A stretch of DNA of 64,000 nucleotides, taken from the NCBI RefSeq assembly GCF_030929505.1, contig NZ_JAVFVV010000011.1, positions 1 to 64,000 of the forward strand, read 5' to 3'. Under the pieces are notes generated by a model. It was given only the letters and a program-made list of their open reading frames with translations. It made no database searches and had not been told where the DNA came from. Position numbers and translations under genes: made by a program. Source of the DNA: Mesorhizobium sp. LHD-90 (GTDB taxonomy: Bacteria; Pseudomonadota; Alphaproteobacteria; Rhizobiales; Rhizobiaceae). Position 1 is the stretch's first letter; each line of letters starts with the position of its first letter. This document shows positions 8,410 through 16,308 of the stretch, in pieces.

Positions 8410-9222
8410 CTAGTGGATGTTGCGGAGAAACTGTTTCAGGCGGTCCGATTTCGGCGCGCCAAAAAGCTGTTCGGGCGGGCCTTCCTCCTCGACCAGCCCA
8501 TTGTAGAGATAGACGACGTGGCTCGCGACCTGCCGCGCGAACTTCATCTCATGGGTGACCAGCACCATGGTGCGGCCCTCTTTCGCCAGGTCGCCGATGA
8601 CCCTCAGCACCTCGCCGACGAGTTCGGGATCGAGCGCCGAGGTCGGCTCGTCGAACAGCATGACGCGCGGCTGGATGGCGAGCGCCCGGGCGATCGCGCC
8701 GCGCTGCTGCTGGCCGCCGGACATGAAGGACGGATAGACATCGCGTTTTTCGGCGAGGCCGACGCGGGCGAGCAGCTTTTCGGCTGTTGCCACCGCCTCG
8801 TCGCGCGGGACGCCGAGCACATGGATCGGCACTTCGATGATGTTTTCGAGCAGCGTCATGTGGCTCCAGAGGTTGAAATTCTGGAACACCATGCCGAGGC
8901 GCGAGCGGATGCGCTCGATCTGCCGGCGATCGGCGGGAACCGAGCCGCCATGCCCGTCCGGCTTGAGTTTGATCTCCTCGCCATTGACGCGGATGATGCC
9001 GCTGGTGGGGTTTTCCAGGCAGTTGATGCAGCGCAGCAGCGTCGACTTGCCGGAGCCGCTGCCGCCGATGATGGCGACCACTTCGCCGTCGCGGGCCGAC
9101 AGCGAGACACCCTTCAGCACATGCAGCGGGCCGAATCTCTTGTGCAGGTTCTCGATATGGATCGCTTCGGCGGCGGCGCTGCCGCCGGTCCCGGGAGACG
9201 CATCGACCTCGACCGCGGTCAT
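8410..9222 (-). CDS. amino-acid ABC transporter ATP-binding protein (HisP/OccP type)
   Basis: The product is 270 residues from the ATG at 9222. It has Walker A GGSGSGKST at 53-61, the Q-loop FQNFNLWSH, the signature SGGQQQR at 168-174, Walker B VMLFDE at 187-192 and the switch His in LVTHEM. This is the ATPase that powers the two permeases downstream, and it is the first gene of the operon ATPase, binding protein, permease, permease, dehydrogenase. The frame extends upstream to about 9327, but that part is not family-like. The N-terminal 20 residues (Gly/Ala-rich) precede the conserved core. Confidence 0.94.
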   Translation of the reverse strand: MTAVEVDASPGTGGSAAAEAIHIENLHKRFGPLHVLKGVSLSARDGEVVAIIGGSGSGKSTLLRCINCLENPTSGIIRVNGEEIKLKPDGHGGSVPADRRQIERIRSRLGMVFQNFNLWSHMTLLENIIEVPIHVLGVPRDEAVATAEKLLARVGLAEKRDVYPSFMSGGQQQRGAIARALAIQPRVMLFDEPTSALDPELVGEVLRVIGDLAKEGRTMVLVTHEMKFARQVASHVVYLYNGLVEEEGPPEQLFGAPKSDRLKQFLRNIH

Positions 9223-9440
9223 GAGCGGCCGCCCCCATACACAACCTTGAATCGCCGGTGCACTTGTTACGCAACCTTGGCTCTGTTCCCCGACAGCAGA
9301 ATGGACTTTCCCCGACGCCTCCGTCAACCCGGCATCGCCGGAGCGATCCAGCGCACCGGATTGTTGCAGCGCGGCGGAAATCCGCCTTGGCGGGGTAAAC
9401 CGGGATGCTTCCCGCGAGGTCGAAGTTCCGCCTGTCGTCG

Positions 9441-9692
9441 TCAGGCGTGCCTATACATGACGTCCGTCCGCAGCACGTATTTGCGGCCCGAAATCACCTC
9501 GTCGCCGCGATGCTCGAGCGGATGATAGAAGACCAACGCCATCCCTTTCCTTGGCTTCACTTCGAGGCCGAAGCCCGAATAGCCTGGTATCTCGCCGCGA
9601 AACGAAGTGCCGCCGCCCTCGAAGCCATCCGAGAGGTAGATCTTGAAGGTAAGCGCCGACTGGTCAAGATGGCTGAAGCCTCTGGGACTGTA
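9441..9692 (-). pseudogene. 3' remnant of a 2OG-Fe(II) oxygenase (prolyl-4-hydroxylase-like) gene
   Basis: On the minus strand an open frame with no start codon reads about 83 codons to a TGA at 9443-9441. It begins just after an in-frame stop (9695-9693). It keeps the second half of the jelly-roll domain: HLDQSALT (the H-x-D iron ligands), IYLSDGFEGG, the distal His in FYHPLEHRG, and the 2-oxoglutarate-binding Arg/Lys region GRKYVLRTDV. The first half of the enzyme is absent. The break coincides with the promoter and start of the Panacea-domain gene, whose base composition is lower in GC. This suggests the gene was cut when that cassette arrived. Confidence 0.75.
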
Positions 9693-9715
9693 TCAGGTTT
9701 GGAGTAGGTAGCCCA

Positions 9716-9744
9716 TTGACACTAGGATTAAATTCCCTTATATT
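9716..9744 (+). promoter_or_regulatory. sigma70-type promoter of the Panacea TA-like pair
   Basis: TTGACA at 9716-9721 and TATATT at 9739-9744 are separated by exactly 17 bases, a near-consensus housekeeping promoter. The predicted transcript starts near 9752, leaving a leader of about 26 bases before the ATG at 9778. A second TTGACA (9742-9747) overlaps the -10 box. Few other promoters in this GC-rich window are this close to consensus. Confidence 0.7.
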
Positions 9745-9777
9745 GACACGACGATACATTTCTGACTCACTCGAATC

Positions 9778-10302
9778 ATGGCTCGCTATCCAAAATTGAA
9801 CGCTGCGGCTCACTACATAATCTCCCGTTGCCAGCCGGCAGATTTGGGTGCGACTAAGCTTAACAAGATTTTGTGGTTTGCCGACGTCGAATATTTCGAA
9901 CGCTATGGCAAGTCGATTACGGGGGACGAATATGTCAAGCGTCAGTTTGGGCCCGTTCCCAAGCACGCGCCTATGGCTACCCGCGAGCTGGAAGAAAGCG
10001 GCCTGATCGTGAGCCGTGAAGTTGATTACTTTGGCAAGCCAAAGAAGGAGTTCTGGTCCCTCCAAGAAGCCGACATTACAGGATTTGATCCCAATGCAAT
10101 CGCAATCATAGACAAAATGATTGACTGGGTTTGCATCGATCACACTGCTACGTCCATAAGTGACAAAACCCACAATATTCTCTGGGAATCCGCCGAAATG
10201 GGCGAAGTAATACCGCTCGGCGCGGCCCTTGCTTATCGTTCGGCTGAAATTACCGAAGAAGATATCGCCTGGGCTTACCGGGAGCTTGAAGCCGCTGAAT
10301 GA
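9778..10302 (+). CDS. Panacea-domain (DUF4065/SocA-like) antitoxin candidate
   Basis: The product is 174 residues. Residues about 8-85 match the Panacea (DUF4065) domain: a helix with LNAAAHYIIS, the KLNKILWFADVEYFERYG block, and a GPV loop (FGPVPKHAP) as in SocA-type proteins. Panacea domains are known as promiscuous antitoxin modules that pair with many unrelated toxins. The C-terminal 60 residues are acidic and helical. The TGA stop overlaps the next ATG as ATGA, a common TA arrangement. Its GC content is visibly lower than its neighbours, and it is driven by a strong promoter of its own. In most known pairs the antitoxin comes first or last without fixed order, so the gene order fits. Confidence 0.8.
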   Translation: MARYPKLNAAAHYIISRCQPADLGATKLNKILWFADVEYFERYGKSITGDEYVKRQFGPVPKHAPMATRELEESGLIVSREVDYFGKPKKEFWSLQEADITGFDPNAIAIIDKMIDWVCIDHTATSISDKTHNILWESAEMGEVIPLGAALAYRSAEITEEDIAWAYRELEAAE

Positions 10303-10595
10303 GAGTTGGACCGGGAAGCCGCGGCGCGTTTGAAGTTGTCGAGGCTCCAGCCGTCACCAAGTTGATTGGACAGGCGATAGCGGCCGATCCACGTATCGCG
10401 GATCTTTGGGACGGTCTGATCTGGCTGATCGCCAGAAGCGGCCATAAGATTGGCGAGCCTATAACCTTTCAAGGCAAGGCTCATCGCATTTACAAGACCT
10501 TACCTACGAGGTCAGGGCTTCCATCGTTGCGAATTGTCTATTTTCACGACATCGGCCGTTTTACCATCAAGATACTGTCGATCAGCTATTCCTGA
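10299..10595 (+). CDS. small protein paired with the Panacea antitoxin, putative toxin
   Basis: The product is 98 residues, starting in the ATGA overlap with the Panacea gene and ending one base before the end of the convergent pheT gene. I do not recognise the family with confidence. The C-terminal half alternates strands (RIYKTLPT, LRIVYFHD, FTIKILSIS), vaguely like RelE/ParE-type ribosome-dependent nucleases, while the N-terminal half is helical (LIGQAIAADPRIADLWDGLIWLIA). Size, overlap and partner support a toxin role; the mechanism is unknown. Confidence 0.6.
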   Translation: MRVGPGSRGAFEVVEAPAVTKLIGQAIAADPRIADLWDGLIWLIARSGHKIGEPITFQGKAHRIYKTLPTRSGLPSLRIVYFHDIGRFTIKILSISYS

Positions 10596-13004
10596 TCACC
10601 CCCGCAAAACCCCGCCGGTCTGCTTCCTGACATTCTCGACGATCCGCCCCGCCAGCGCCTCGAAATCCTCGTCGGTGAGCGTGCGCTCGGCCGGCTGGAT
10701 GGCGACTTCGATCGCCACGGATTTTTTGCCCTCTCCGAGCGAAGAACCCTCGAAAATGTCGAAGACCGAGACGCCGGCAATCAGCTTCTTGTCGGCGGCG
10801 GTGGCGGCGCGGACGATCGTGCCGGCCTCGACGCCGCGGTCGACGACGAAGGCGAAGTCGCGCCTCACCGCCTGGAAAGCGGACAATTCCAGCTTCGGTT
10901 TGGTGCGGGTCGGCTTGGCTTTCGGCTCCGGGATGGCGTCGACGAAAACCTCGAAGCCGCAGAGCGGGCCGGAGACGTCGAGAGTCTCCAGCGTTTTCGG
11001 ATGGAACTCGCCGAACGTGCCGAGCACGGTCTTTGGGCCGAGCTTGATCGTGCCCGAGCGGCCGGGATGATACCAGGCTGGGCCGCCGGCCTCGATCTGC
11101 AGTTTTTCCACCGGCGCGCCACAGGCCTCGAGCGCCGCGATAGCATCGGCCTTGGCGTCGAAGACGCCGACCGGCTGCGCGTTGCCGGACCAGTTGCGGC
11201 CCGCGCCGTCGAGTTTTGCCGTGCCGCGCCGCACGCCGGCGGCGACGCGACGCTGGTCCGACGGCGTGTCGCCCTCATAGGTGCCCGACACTTCGAACAA
11301 AGCGACATCACCGAAACCGCGATCGGCGTTGCGCTGCGCCGCGGCGATCAGGCCGGGCAGCAGCGAGGGCCGCATGTCCGACATGTCGGCGGCGATCGGG
11401 TTCACCAGTTTCAGTTCGGCCTTGCCGCCGCCGAACGCTTCGGCGTGTTTCTGCGGGATGAACGACCAGGTGACGGCCTCCATCATACCGCGCACGGCGA
11501 GCGCGCGTTTGGCCGCGCGGCTGCGGATCTGCAGCGTTGTCAGGATTTTTCCGTTCACGGCCTCGTGGTTCGCCATCGGCTGCGGCGCGATTTCGTCGAC
11601 GCCGTGGATGCGCATGACCTCCTCCACCAGATCGGCCTTGCCGTCGACATCCGGCCGCCAGGACGGGACGGCGACATCCAGGTTGGTCCTTCCGCTAAGC
11701 ACCTCGAAACCCAGCCGCCGCAGGATCGACACGCTCTCGTCCGCCGGAACGTCAAGACCCGTCAGGCGCTTCACCTCGTCCGTCGGGAAGAGGATGATCT
11801 TCGGATCGTAGCCGGCATAACCCACCATCTCGGTCTCCGTCGGTGTGCCGCCGCACAGGTCAAGCACCATCCTGGTCGCTAGTTCCAGTCCGCGCACCAT
11901 CATCTCCGGATCGACGCCGCGCTCGAAGCGGTAGCGCGCGTCGGTGATGATGCCCAGCGTGCGGCCGGTGCGGGCGATGTTCAGCGGCGCCCAGAGAGCG
12001 GATTCGATCAGCACGTCGGTGGTGGCTTCATCGCAGCCGGAATGCTCGCCGCCCATGACGCCGGCGATCGATTCCACGCCCGTCTCGTCGGCAATAACGC
12101 ACATCTCCGGCGTCAGCGTGTATTCGCGGCCGTCCAGCGCCAGCACCTTCTCCCCGTCATTGGCGCGGCGTACGACAAGATTGCCGGCGACCTTCTTGGC
12201 ATCGAAGACGTGGAGGGGCCGGCCGCGGTCGAAAGTGATGTAGTTGGTGATGTCAACCAGCGCGTTGATGGGGCGCAGGCCGATGGCGAGCAGCCGCTGC
12301 TGCAGCCATTTCGGCGATGGGCCGTTCTTGACGCCGCGCACGAGGCGCAGCGCGAAGCCGGGACAGAGGTCCGGCGCTTCGATGGTCAGCTTCACCGGGC
12401 ATTCGCCCTCGCCGGCGACAGCCTCGATGGCCGGCGTCTTCAGCCGGCCGAGGCCGCTGGCGGCGAGGTCGCGGGCGATGCCGTGGATGCCGGTGGCGTC
12501 CGGACGGTTGGGGGTCAGGTTGATCTCGATGACCGGGTCGTCGAGCTTCGCCCAGCTTGCGTAGGGCTGGCCGACCGGCGCGTCGGCGGGCAGCTCGATG
12601 ATGCCGTCATGCTCATCCGAAAGCTCCAGTTCGCGCTCGGAACACATCATGCCGCGGCTTTCGACGCCTCTGATCTTGCCGATCGCCAGCGTGATGCCGC
12701 TGCCGGGGATGTAGGCGCCCGGCGCGGCGAAGGCGCCGACCAGGCCGGCCCTCGCATTGGGCGCGCCGCAGACCACCTGCACCGGAGCCTTGCCGTCGCC
12801 GGTGTCGACCATCAAGACGCGCAGCTTGTCGGCGTCGGGGTGCTTTTCCGCCGTGATCACCTTGGCAATCATGAACGGTTTCAGCCCGGCCTTGTCGTCG
12901 ACCGACTCGACTTCGAGCCCGATCGAGGTCAGCCGCTCGACAATTTTTTCGAACGAAGCGTCGGTCTCGAGGTGATCCTTGAGCCAGGAGAGGGTGAGTT
13001 TCAT
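10596..13004 (-). CDS. pheT: phenylalanine--tRNA ligase beta subunit
   Basis: The product is 802 residues, the usual length for bacterial PheT. Domains in order are an N-terminal strand-helix ([12 protein letters not shown]), the EMAP/OB-fold tRNA-binding domain at about 39-150, B3/B4 editing ([11 protein letters not shown]), B5 (DNA-binding-like), the catalytic-like core, and the C-terminal ferredoxin-fold anticodon-binding domain (FDX-ACB, region [17 protein letters not shown]). With PheS it forms the alpha2-beta2 enzyme that charges tRNA-Phe. Its start ATG overlaps the stop of the GFA-like gene (ATGA), so pheT is translationally linked to an inserted gene instead of pheS. The open frame runs further upstream through that gene, but the ATG at 13004 gives the conserved N-terminus. 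Confidence 0.97.
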   Translation of the reverse strand: MKLTLSWLKDHLETDASFEKIVERLTSIGLEVESVDDKAGLKPFMIAKVITAEKHPDADKLRVLMVDTGDGKAPVQVVCGAPNARAGLVGAFAAPGAYIPGSGITLAIGKIRGVESRGMMCSERELELSDEHDGIIELPADAPVGQPYASWAKLDDPVIEINLTPNRPDATGIHGIARDLAASGLGRLKTPAIEAVAGEGECPVKLTIEAPDLCPGFALRLVRGVKNGPSPKWLQQRLLAIGLRPINALVDITNYITFDRGRPLHVFDAKKVAGNLVVRRANDGEKVLALDGREYTLTPEMCVIADETGVESIAGVMGGEHSGCDEATTDVLIESALWAPLNIARTGRTLGIITDARYRFERGVDPEMMVRGLELATRMVLDLCGGTPTETEMVGYAGYDPKIILFPTDEVKRLTGLDVPADESVSILRRLGFEVLSGRTNLDVAVPSWRPDVDGKADLVEEVMRIHGVDEIAPQPMANHEAVNGKILTTLQIRSRAAKRALAVRGMMEAVTWSFIPQKHAEAFGGGKAELKLVNPIAADMSDMRPSLLPGLIAAAQRNADRGFGDVALFEVSGTYEGDTPSDQRRVAAGVRRGTAKLDGAGRNWSGNAQPVGVFDAKADAIAALEACGAPVEKLQIEAGGPAWYHPGRSGTIKLGPKTVLGTFGEFHPKTLETLDVSGPLCGFEVFVDAIPEPKAKPTRTKPKLELSAFQAVRRDFAFVVDRGVEAGTIVRAATAADKKLIAGVSVFDIFEGSSLGEGKKSVAIEVAIQPAERTLTDEDFEALAGRIVENVRKQTGGVLRG

Positions 13005-13429
13005 GCGTCGGTTCCGTCGGGTCTGGGTACGCTGGTCCTGGCGTGGCGCGGCAGGCCGTCCGGCATGTGGACGAAGGGTAGCTGCGAGCGCACGTAGGCA
13101 TGATGGGTTGGGCGGTAGAGGGCGGGCTGGTCCATCGCGCCGAGCATAAAATAGATGCGGTCGCCGATGCGGGCGTCCGTGTAGGCGATTGGGGAACCGC
13201 AGACGCCGCAGAAACTGCGGGTCACCGTGCCGTTGTCGAAACGGGCGAGCCCGTTGCCGCGGATCGCAACCTCGTCGGCCATGAAGCCGACATAGGCCGC
13301 AACCGGCGCGCCGGTGGCCCGACGGCAGTCGGTGCAATGGCAATAGCTGACGTGATGCGGCTCGGCGCTGGCCTCGAACCGCACCGCGCCGCAGCGGCAT
13401 CCGCCGGTATGATTGCTTTCATCGGACAT
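13001..13429 (-). CDS. GFA family (Mss4-like) zinc protein
   Basis: The product is 142 residues of the GFA/CENP-V family, whose founding member was described as a glutathione-dependent formaldehyde-activating enzyme. The zinc ligands are intact: C11-x-C13, C30-x-C32-x-x-C35 and C74-x-x-C77. Activity on S-hydroxymethylglutathione has been shown or proposed for only some family members, so the substrate is unknown here. It is encoded between two DUF2442 genes and pheT and overlaps pheT by 4 bases. Confidence 0.88.
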   Translation of the reverse strand: MSDESNHTGGCRCGAVRFEASAEPHHVSYCHCTDCRRATGAPVAAYVGFMADEVAIRGNGLARFDNGTVTRSFCGVCGSPIAYTDARIGDRIYFMLGAMDQPALYRPTHHAYVRSQLPFVHMPDGLPRHARTSVPRPDGTDA

Positions 13430-13447
13430 GGTTTTTCCGGAACCCGC

Positions 13448-13726
13448 CTATTCGGCCGCGACCGATGGCGGCATCGCCCCCGGCGCCTTCCTGCCGCGAA
13501 ACATGCTCTTGACGGAGATTCCCTCATCCACTGCCGGCCACCAGATTCCCTCGTACATCAATTCGATGTCATTGAGCTCGGCCTCGTTCAATGCCGCCAA
13601 GAACGGGTACCACCAAAGCGGCGTGGCGATGGAGCGCCCGTCAGCCAGACTGACATGCACTTCGTCATGCGTACACCATGCCTTGATCGGTCGCATTTCG
13701 TCGGTCTCAAAGGCCAATGAAGTCAT
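13448..13726 (-). CDS. DUF2442 protein, copy 2
   Basis: The product is 92 residues. The DUF2442 core is visible: KAWCTHDEVHVSLADGR, then TPLWWYPFLAALNEAELNDIEL, then a Trp-rich turn (GIWWPAVDE). It is a paralogue of the next gene upstream: both share WC....HV.LADGR...TPLWWYP and end in a Lys/Pro-rich tail with VAAE or LAAE. DUF2442 proteins are often next to DUF4160 genes, and the pair has been suspected to be TA-like without proof. It lies 18 bases before the GFA-like gene. Confidence 0.8.
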   Translation of the reverse strand: MTSLAFETDEMRPIKAWCTHDEVHVSLADGRSIATPLWWYPFLAALNEAELNDIELMYEGIWWPAVDEGISVKSMFRGRKAPGAMPPSVAAE

Positions 13727-13771
13727 TCCAGGCGCACCAGTTCAATTGTCAGCTATCCGCGATCTTACTGG

Positions 13772-14050
13772 CTATTCGGCGGCCAGCGCTGGTTTAACCG
13801 CTTTTGGATACTTCCAACCGCTCAGCATACCTCGAGTCGAAAGATCCTCATCGAGGTCGGGCCAGTGCACGCCATCCAACATCAACTCGACATTGTTCCG
13901 CTCCGCCGGTGAGGCCGAGACAAGGCGAGGGTACCACCACAACGGCGTAACCACTTCGCGGCCATCGGCAAGCCGGACATGTAGCTGCGTCGGGTCGCAC
14001 CAGGCATCGACCGGACGTTCACTCTCCGAATATGGCTCTGAAGAACTCAT
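13772..14050 (-). CDS. DUF2442 protein, copy 1
   Basis: The product is 92 residues from the ATG at 14050, overlapping the end of the DUF4160 gene by 32 bases. It carries WCDPTQLHVRLADGR, TPLWWYPRLVSASPAERNNVEL and a Trp turn (GVHWPDLDE). It is a tandem paralogue of the gene at 13448. An in-frame ATG at 14083 would lengthen the overlap. Function unknown. Confidence 0.78.
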   Translation of the reverse strand: MSSSEPYSESERPVDAWCDPTQLHVRLADGREVVTPLWWYPRLVSASPAERNNVELMLDGVHWPDLDEDLSTRGMLSGWKYPKAVKPALAAE

Positions 14051-14267
14051 GCCACGCCTCCAAGAACTCGTCTCTGTGGTCATTTGTGACCTCGATGATA
14101 CGCTTCAAGTCGGATGTCTTGAAGCCCTGATGCTCCGCCATCTCGATCGGCTCCAACCAGACCTTCGCCTTTCCGCCGTGCCCTTCCGCATGAATGTGCG
14201 GAGGCTCCCGCATATCGGAACCGTAGAAATGGAAACGGATGCCGTATTTGCGAAGGACGGTCGGCAT
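14019..14267 (-). CDS. DUF4160 protein
   Basis: The product is 82 residues and matches DUF4160: it begins MPTVLRKYGIRFHFYGSD, followed by EPPHIHAEG and a short tail ending in a helix (DEFLEAWHEFF). The order DUF4160 then DUF2442 with overlap is the usual arrangement of this pair. It is encoded 3 bases after the pheS stop, so it is read on the pheS transcript. Biochemical function is not known. Confidence 0.85.
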   Translation of the reverse strand: MPTVLRKYGIRFHFYGSDMREPPHIHAEGHGGKAKVWLEPIEMAEHQGFKTSDLKRIIEVTNDHRDEFLEAWHEFFRAIFGE

Positions 14268-14270
14268 CTT

Positions 14271-15380
14271 CTAGCCGCTCAACCCTCCGAACAACGTCGG
14301 CATGTCCAGCGGCCGGAACCCGTAATGCGCGAGCCAGCGCACGTCGGCGTCGAAGAAGGCGCGCAGGTCGGGCATGCCGTATTTCAGCATGGCGATGCGG
14401 TCGATGCCCATGCCCCAGGCAAAACCTTGGTATTCGTCCGGGTCGAGCCCGCCATGGCGCAGCACGTTGGGATGCACCATGCCGCAGCCCAGAATTTCCA
14501 TCCAGTCGTTGCCCTCGCCGAAACGCACCTCGCCCGGTCGCGAGCGGTCGCACTGGATGTCGACCTCGAGGCTCGGCTCGGTGAACGGGAAGAAGCTCGG
14601 GCGGAACCGCATCTTGACCTGAGGCACCTCGAAGAAGGCCTTGCAGAACTCTTCCAGCACCCACTTCATGTTGGCGACGTTGGCGGTCTTGTCGATGACG
14701 AGACCCTCAACCTGGTGGAACATCGGCGAGTGGGTGGCGTCGGAATCCTGCCGGTAGGTTTTTCCCGGAATGACGATGCGGATCGGCGGTTTTTGGGCCT
14801 CCATGGTGCGGATCTGCACAGGTGACGTATGGGTGCGCAGTACCTTACGTTCGCCATCGGCGTCCGGCGGCAGGAAAAACGTATCGTGCATCTCGCGCGC
14901 AGGATGGCCTTCCGGGAAATTAAGCGCGGTGAAGTTGTAATAGTCCGTCTCGATGTCGGGGCCTTCGGCGACCGAAAATCCCATGTCGGCGAAGATCGCG
15001 GTGATCTCATCGATGACCTGGCTGATTGGGTGGATGCGGCCGCGCTCGGCCGGCGACTGGCGCACAGGCAGCGTCACGTCGACCTTTTCGGCGGCGAGGC
15101 GCGTGGCGATGGCGACGTCCTTCAGCTCGGCCTTGCGGGCGGCGAGCGCGTCGGTGACGCGGTTCTTCAGGCCGTTGAGCGCCGGCCCCATCGACTGGCG
15201 CTCCTCCGGGCTCATGGCGCCCAGCGTCTTCATGCGCTCCGAGATAGAGCCCTTCTTGCCGAGCGCGGCGACGCGCACGGACTCGATCGACTGTTCGTCG
15301 GCGGCGGCGGCAATGTCGGCCAGCAGAGTGCTTTCCAGCGTTTCAATGTTCGAAGCTGCGACGTTCACGGTCAAACTCAC
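14271..15380 (-). CDS. pheS: phenylalanine--tRNA ligase alpha subunit
   Basis: The product is 369 residues. A GTG start at 15380 opens the N-terminal coiled coil (residues about 1-100, tRNA binding), followed by the class II catalytic core. Motif 2 lies near [11 protein letters not shown] and motif 3 near [18 protein letters not shown], close to the C-terminus. With PheT it makes phenylalanyl-tRNA. pheT is not adjacent; four small genes intervene. A leader of about 100 bases separates it from rplT and contains a terminator plus a weak hairpin. Confidence 0.97.
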   Translation of the reverse strand: MSLTVNVAASNIETLESTLLADIAAAADEQSIESVRVAALGKKGSISERMKTLGAMSPEERQSMGPALNGLKNRVTDALAARKAELKDVAIATRLAAEKVDVTLPVRQSPAERGRIHPISQVIDEITAIFADMGFSVAEGPDIETDYYNFTALNFPEGHPAREMHDTFFLPPDADGERKVLRTHTSPVQIRTMEAQKPPIRIVIPGKTYRQDSDATHSPMFHQVEGLVIDKTANVANMKWVLEEFCKAFFEVPQVKMRFRPSFFPFTEPSLEVDIQCDRSRPGEVRFGEGNDWMEILGCGMVHPNVLRHGGLDPDEYQGFAWGMGIDRIAMLKYGMPDLRAFFDADVRWLAHYGFRPLDMPTLFGGLSG

Positions 15381-15391
15381 GGTTCAAAGTT

Positions 15392-15415
15392 GATTTTCAC
15401 GTTAGAAGTGAAATC
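15392..15415 (-). other. weak hairpin in the pheS leader
   Basis: GATTTTCAC (15392-15400) can pair with GTGAAATC (15408-15415), with one bulge, just upstream of the pheS start. Together with the terminator at 15429-15459 it could form part of an attenuator, but no pheM-like leader peptide was found. Confidence 0.3.
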
Positions 15416-15428
15416 CGGGGCATAAGAA

Positions 15429-15459
15429 AAACCCGCGCCAGTTTCCCCAGCGCGGGTTT
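15429..15459 (-). terminator. Rho-independent terminator after rplT
   Basis: A perfect 10-bp stem (AAACCCGCGC at 15429-15438, GCGCGGGTTT at 15450-15459) with an 11-base loop is followed, on the minus strand, by a T-rich tract. It lies 37 bases after the rplT stop and 48 bases before the pheS start, so it can end the rpmI-rplT transcript or attenuate pheS. Confidence 0.8.
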
Positions 15460-15496
15460 CCCAAATCAGAATTTCGAAAGCTTGGGAAGGCGCTGG

Positions 15497-15898
15497 TTAG
15501 GCTACAGCGCTCTCAAAAGCGTTCGGCGTGGTGTTCTTCAGATATTCGAGCGCGACCTTGGCCTTGCCGACCAGCGCCTCGAAAGCCTGCGGCTCGTGGA
15601 TCGCCATGTCGGACAGCACCTTGCGGTCGATCTCGATGCCGGCCTTGTTGAGGCCGTCGATGAAACGGCCATAGGTCAGGCCGTGCTCGCGCACGGCGGC
15701 ATTGATGCGCTGCACCCACAAGGCGCGGAAGTTACGCTTGCGCACCTTGCGGTCGCGGTAGGCGTACTGCATCGACTTTTCGACCGCCTGCTTGGCGATG
15801 CGAATGGTGTTCTTGCGACGGCCGTAGAAACCCTTGGCGGCTTTCAGAACCTTCTTGTGCTTGGCGTGGGCGGTGACGCCTCTCTTTACGCGTGCCAT
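15497..15898 (-). CDS. rplT: 50S ribosomal protein L20
   Basis: The product is 133 residues, slightly longer than the common 117-120 because of a C-terminal tail. It starts [19 protein letters not shown] and contains [13 protein letters not shown] and [19 protein letters not shown], the diagnostic L20 blocks. It binds 23S rRNA early in 50S assembly and in other bacteria represses its own operon. It lies 27 bases after rpmI. Confidence 0.98.
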   Translation of the reverse strand: MARVKRGVTAHAKHKKVLKAAKGFYGRRKNTIRIAKQAVEKSMQYAYRDRKVRKRNFRALWVQRINAAVREHGLTYGRFIDGLNKAGIEIDRKVLSDMAIHEPQAFEALVGKAKVALEYLKNTTPNAFESAVA

Positions 15899-15925
15899 GT
15901 CATGATCTCCTTATTCGTTCCGGGT

Positions 15926-16135
15926 TCAGATGCCGCCGCCGTTCGGCAGGAAGTTCTTCACGACCTTCTCGCCGTCGGCCTTGAACAGAACCATCGTGCC
16001 GCGCGCGTCGCGGATGAACTTGTTGGAACGCTTGATCATGCCATGCCGCTTGCCGGCTGCTGCTGCCAGAACCTTGCCGGTGCCGGTGATCTTGAACCGC
16101 TTTTTTGCGGCCGATTTGGTCTTCATCTTGGGCAT
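15926..16135 (-). CDS. rpmI: 50S ribosomal protein L35
   Basis: The product is 69 residues from the ATG at 16135. It starts [21 protein letters not shown] and contains [19 protein letters not shown], the L35 signature. The reading frame is open further upstream, but only this start gives the conserved N-terminus. It forms an operon with rplT. Confidence 0.97.
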   Translation of the reverse strand: MPKMKTKSAAKKRFKITGTGKVLAAAAGKRHGMIKRSNKFIRDARGTMVLFKADGEKVVKNFLPNGGGI

Positions 16136-16212
16136 TTTGCTACTCCTTCGAGGCTTTGAAAGCCTGCTTGTTGTTGTTTCCGAGGCCGACCAAAGCCCGG
16201 AAAGCAAATGAA

Positions 16213-16241
16213 ACCGCCACGGCATGCCCTGCCGGGCGGTT
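16213..16241 (-). terminator. hairpin between the YbhN-like gene and rpmI
   Basis: ACCGCCACGGC (16213-16223) and the matching GCCGGGCGGT segment (16231-16241) form a stem with one mismatch, followed on the minus strand by a short T-rich stretch. It probably ends the upstream YbhN-like transcript; a role as part of the rpmI leader is possible. Confidence 0.5.
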
Positions 16242-16308
16242 CTTCAGAACGCGGCCTTATAGCGATGAGTCAAAAAAAGCGCAACGGGTGGCGCGCAGGC
16301 TTTTTCGG

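Noticed and set aside
7447-9525. A 692-codon plus-strand frame through the importer operon
   Set aside because: It is antisense to three well-recognised genes, and its protein has no domain likeness.
9405-9707. 100-codon plus-strand frame
   Set aside because: It is antisense to the oxygenase remnant, which has conserved motifs on the minus strand.
10299-10595. Assigning the 98-residue protein to RelE outright
   Set aside because: Only the C-terminal strands are similar in pattern; catalytic residues could not be identified.
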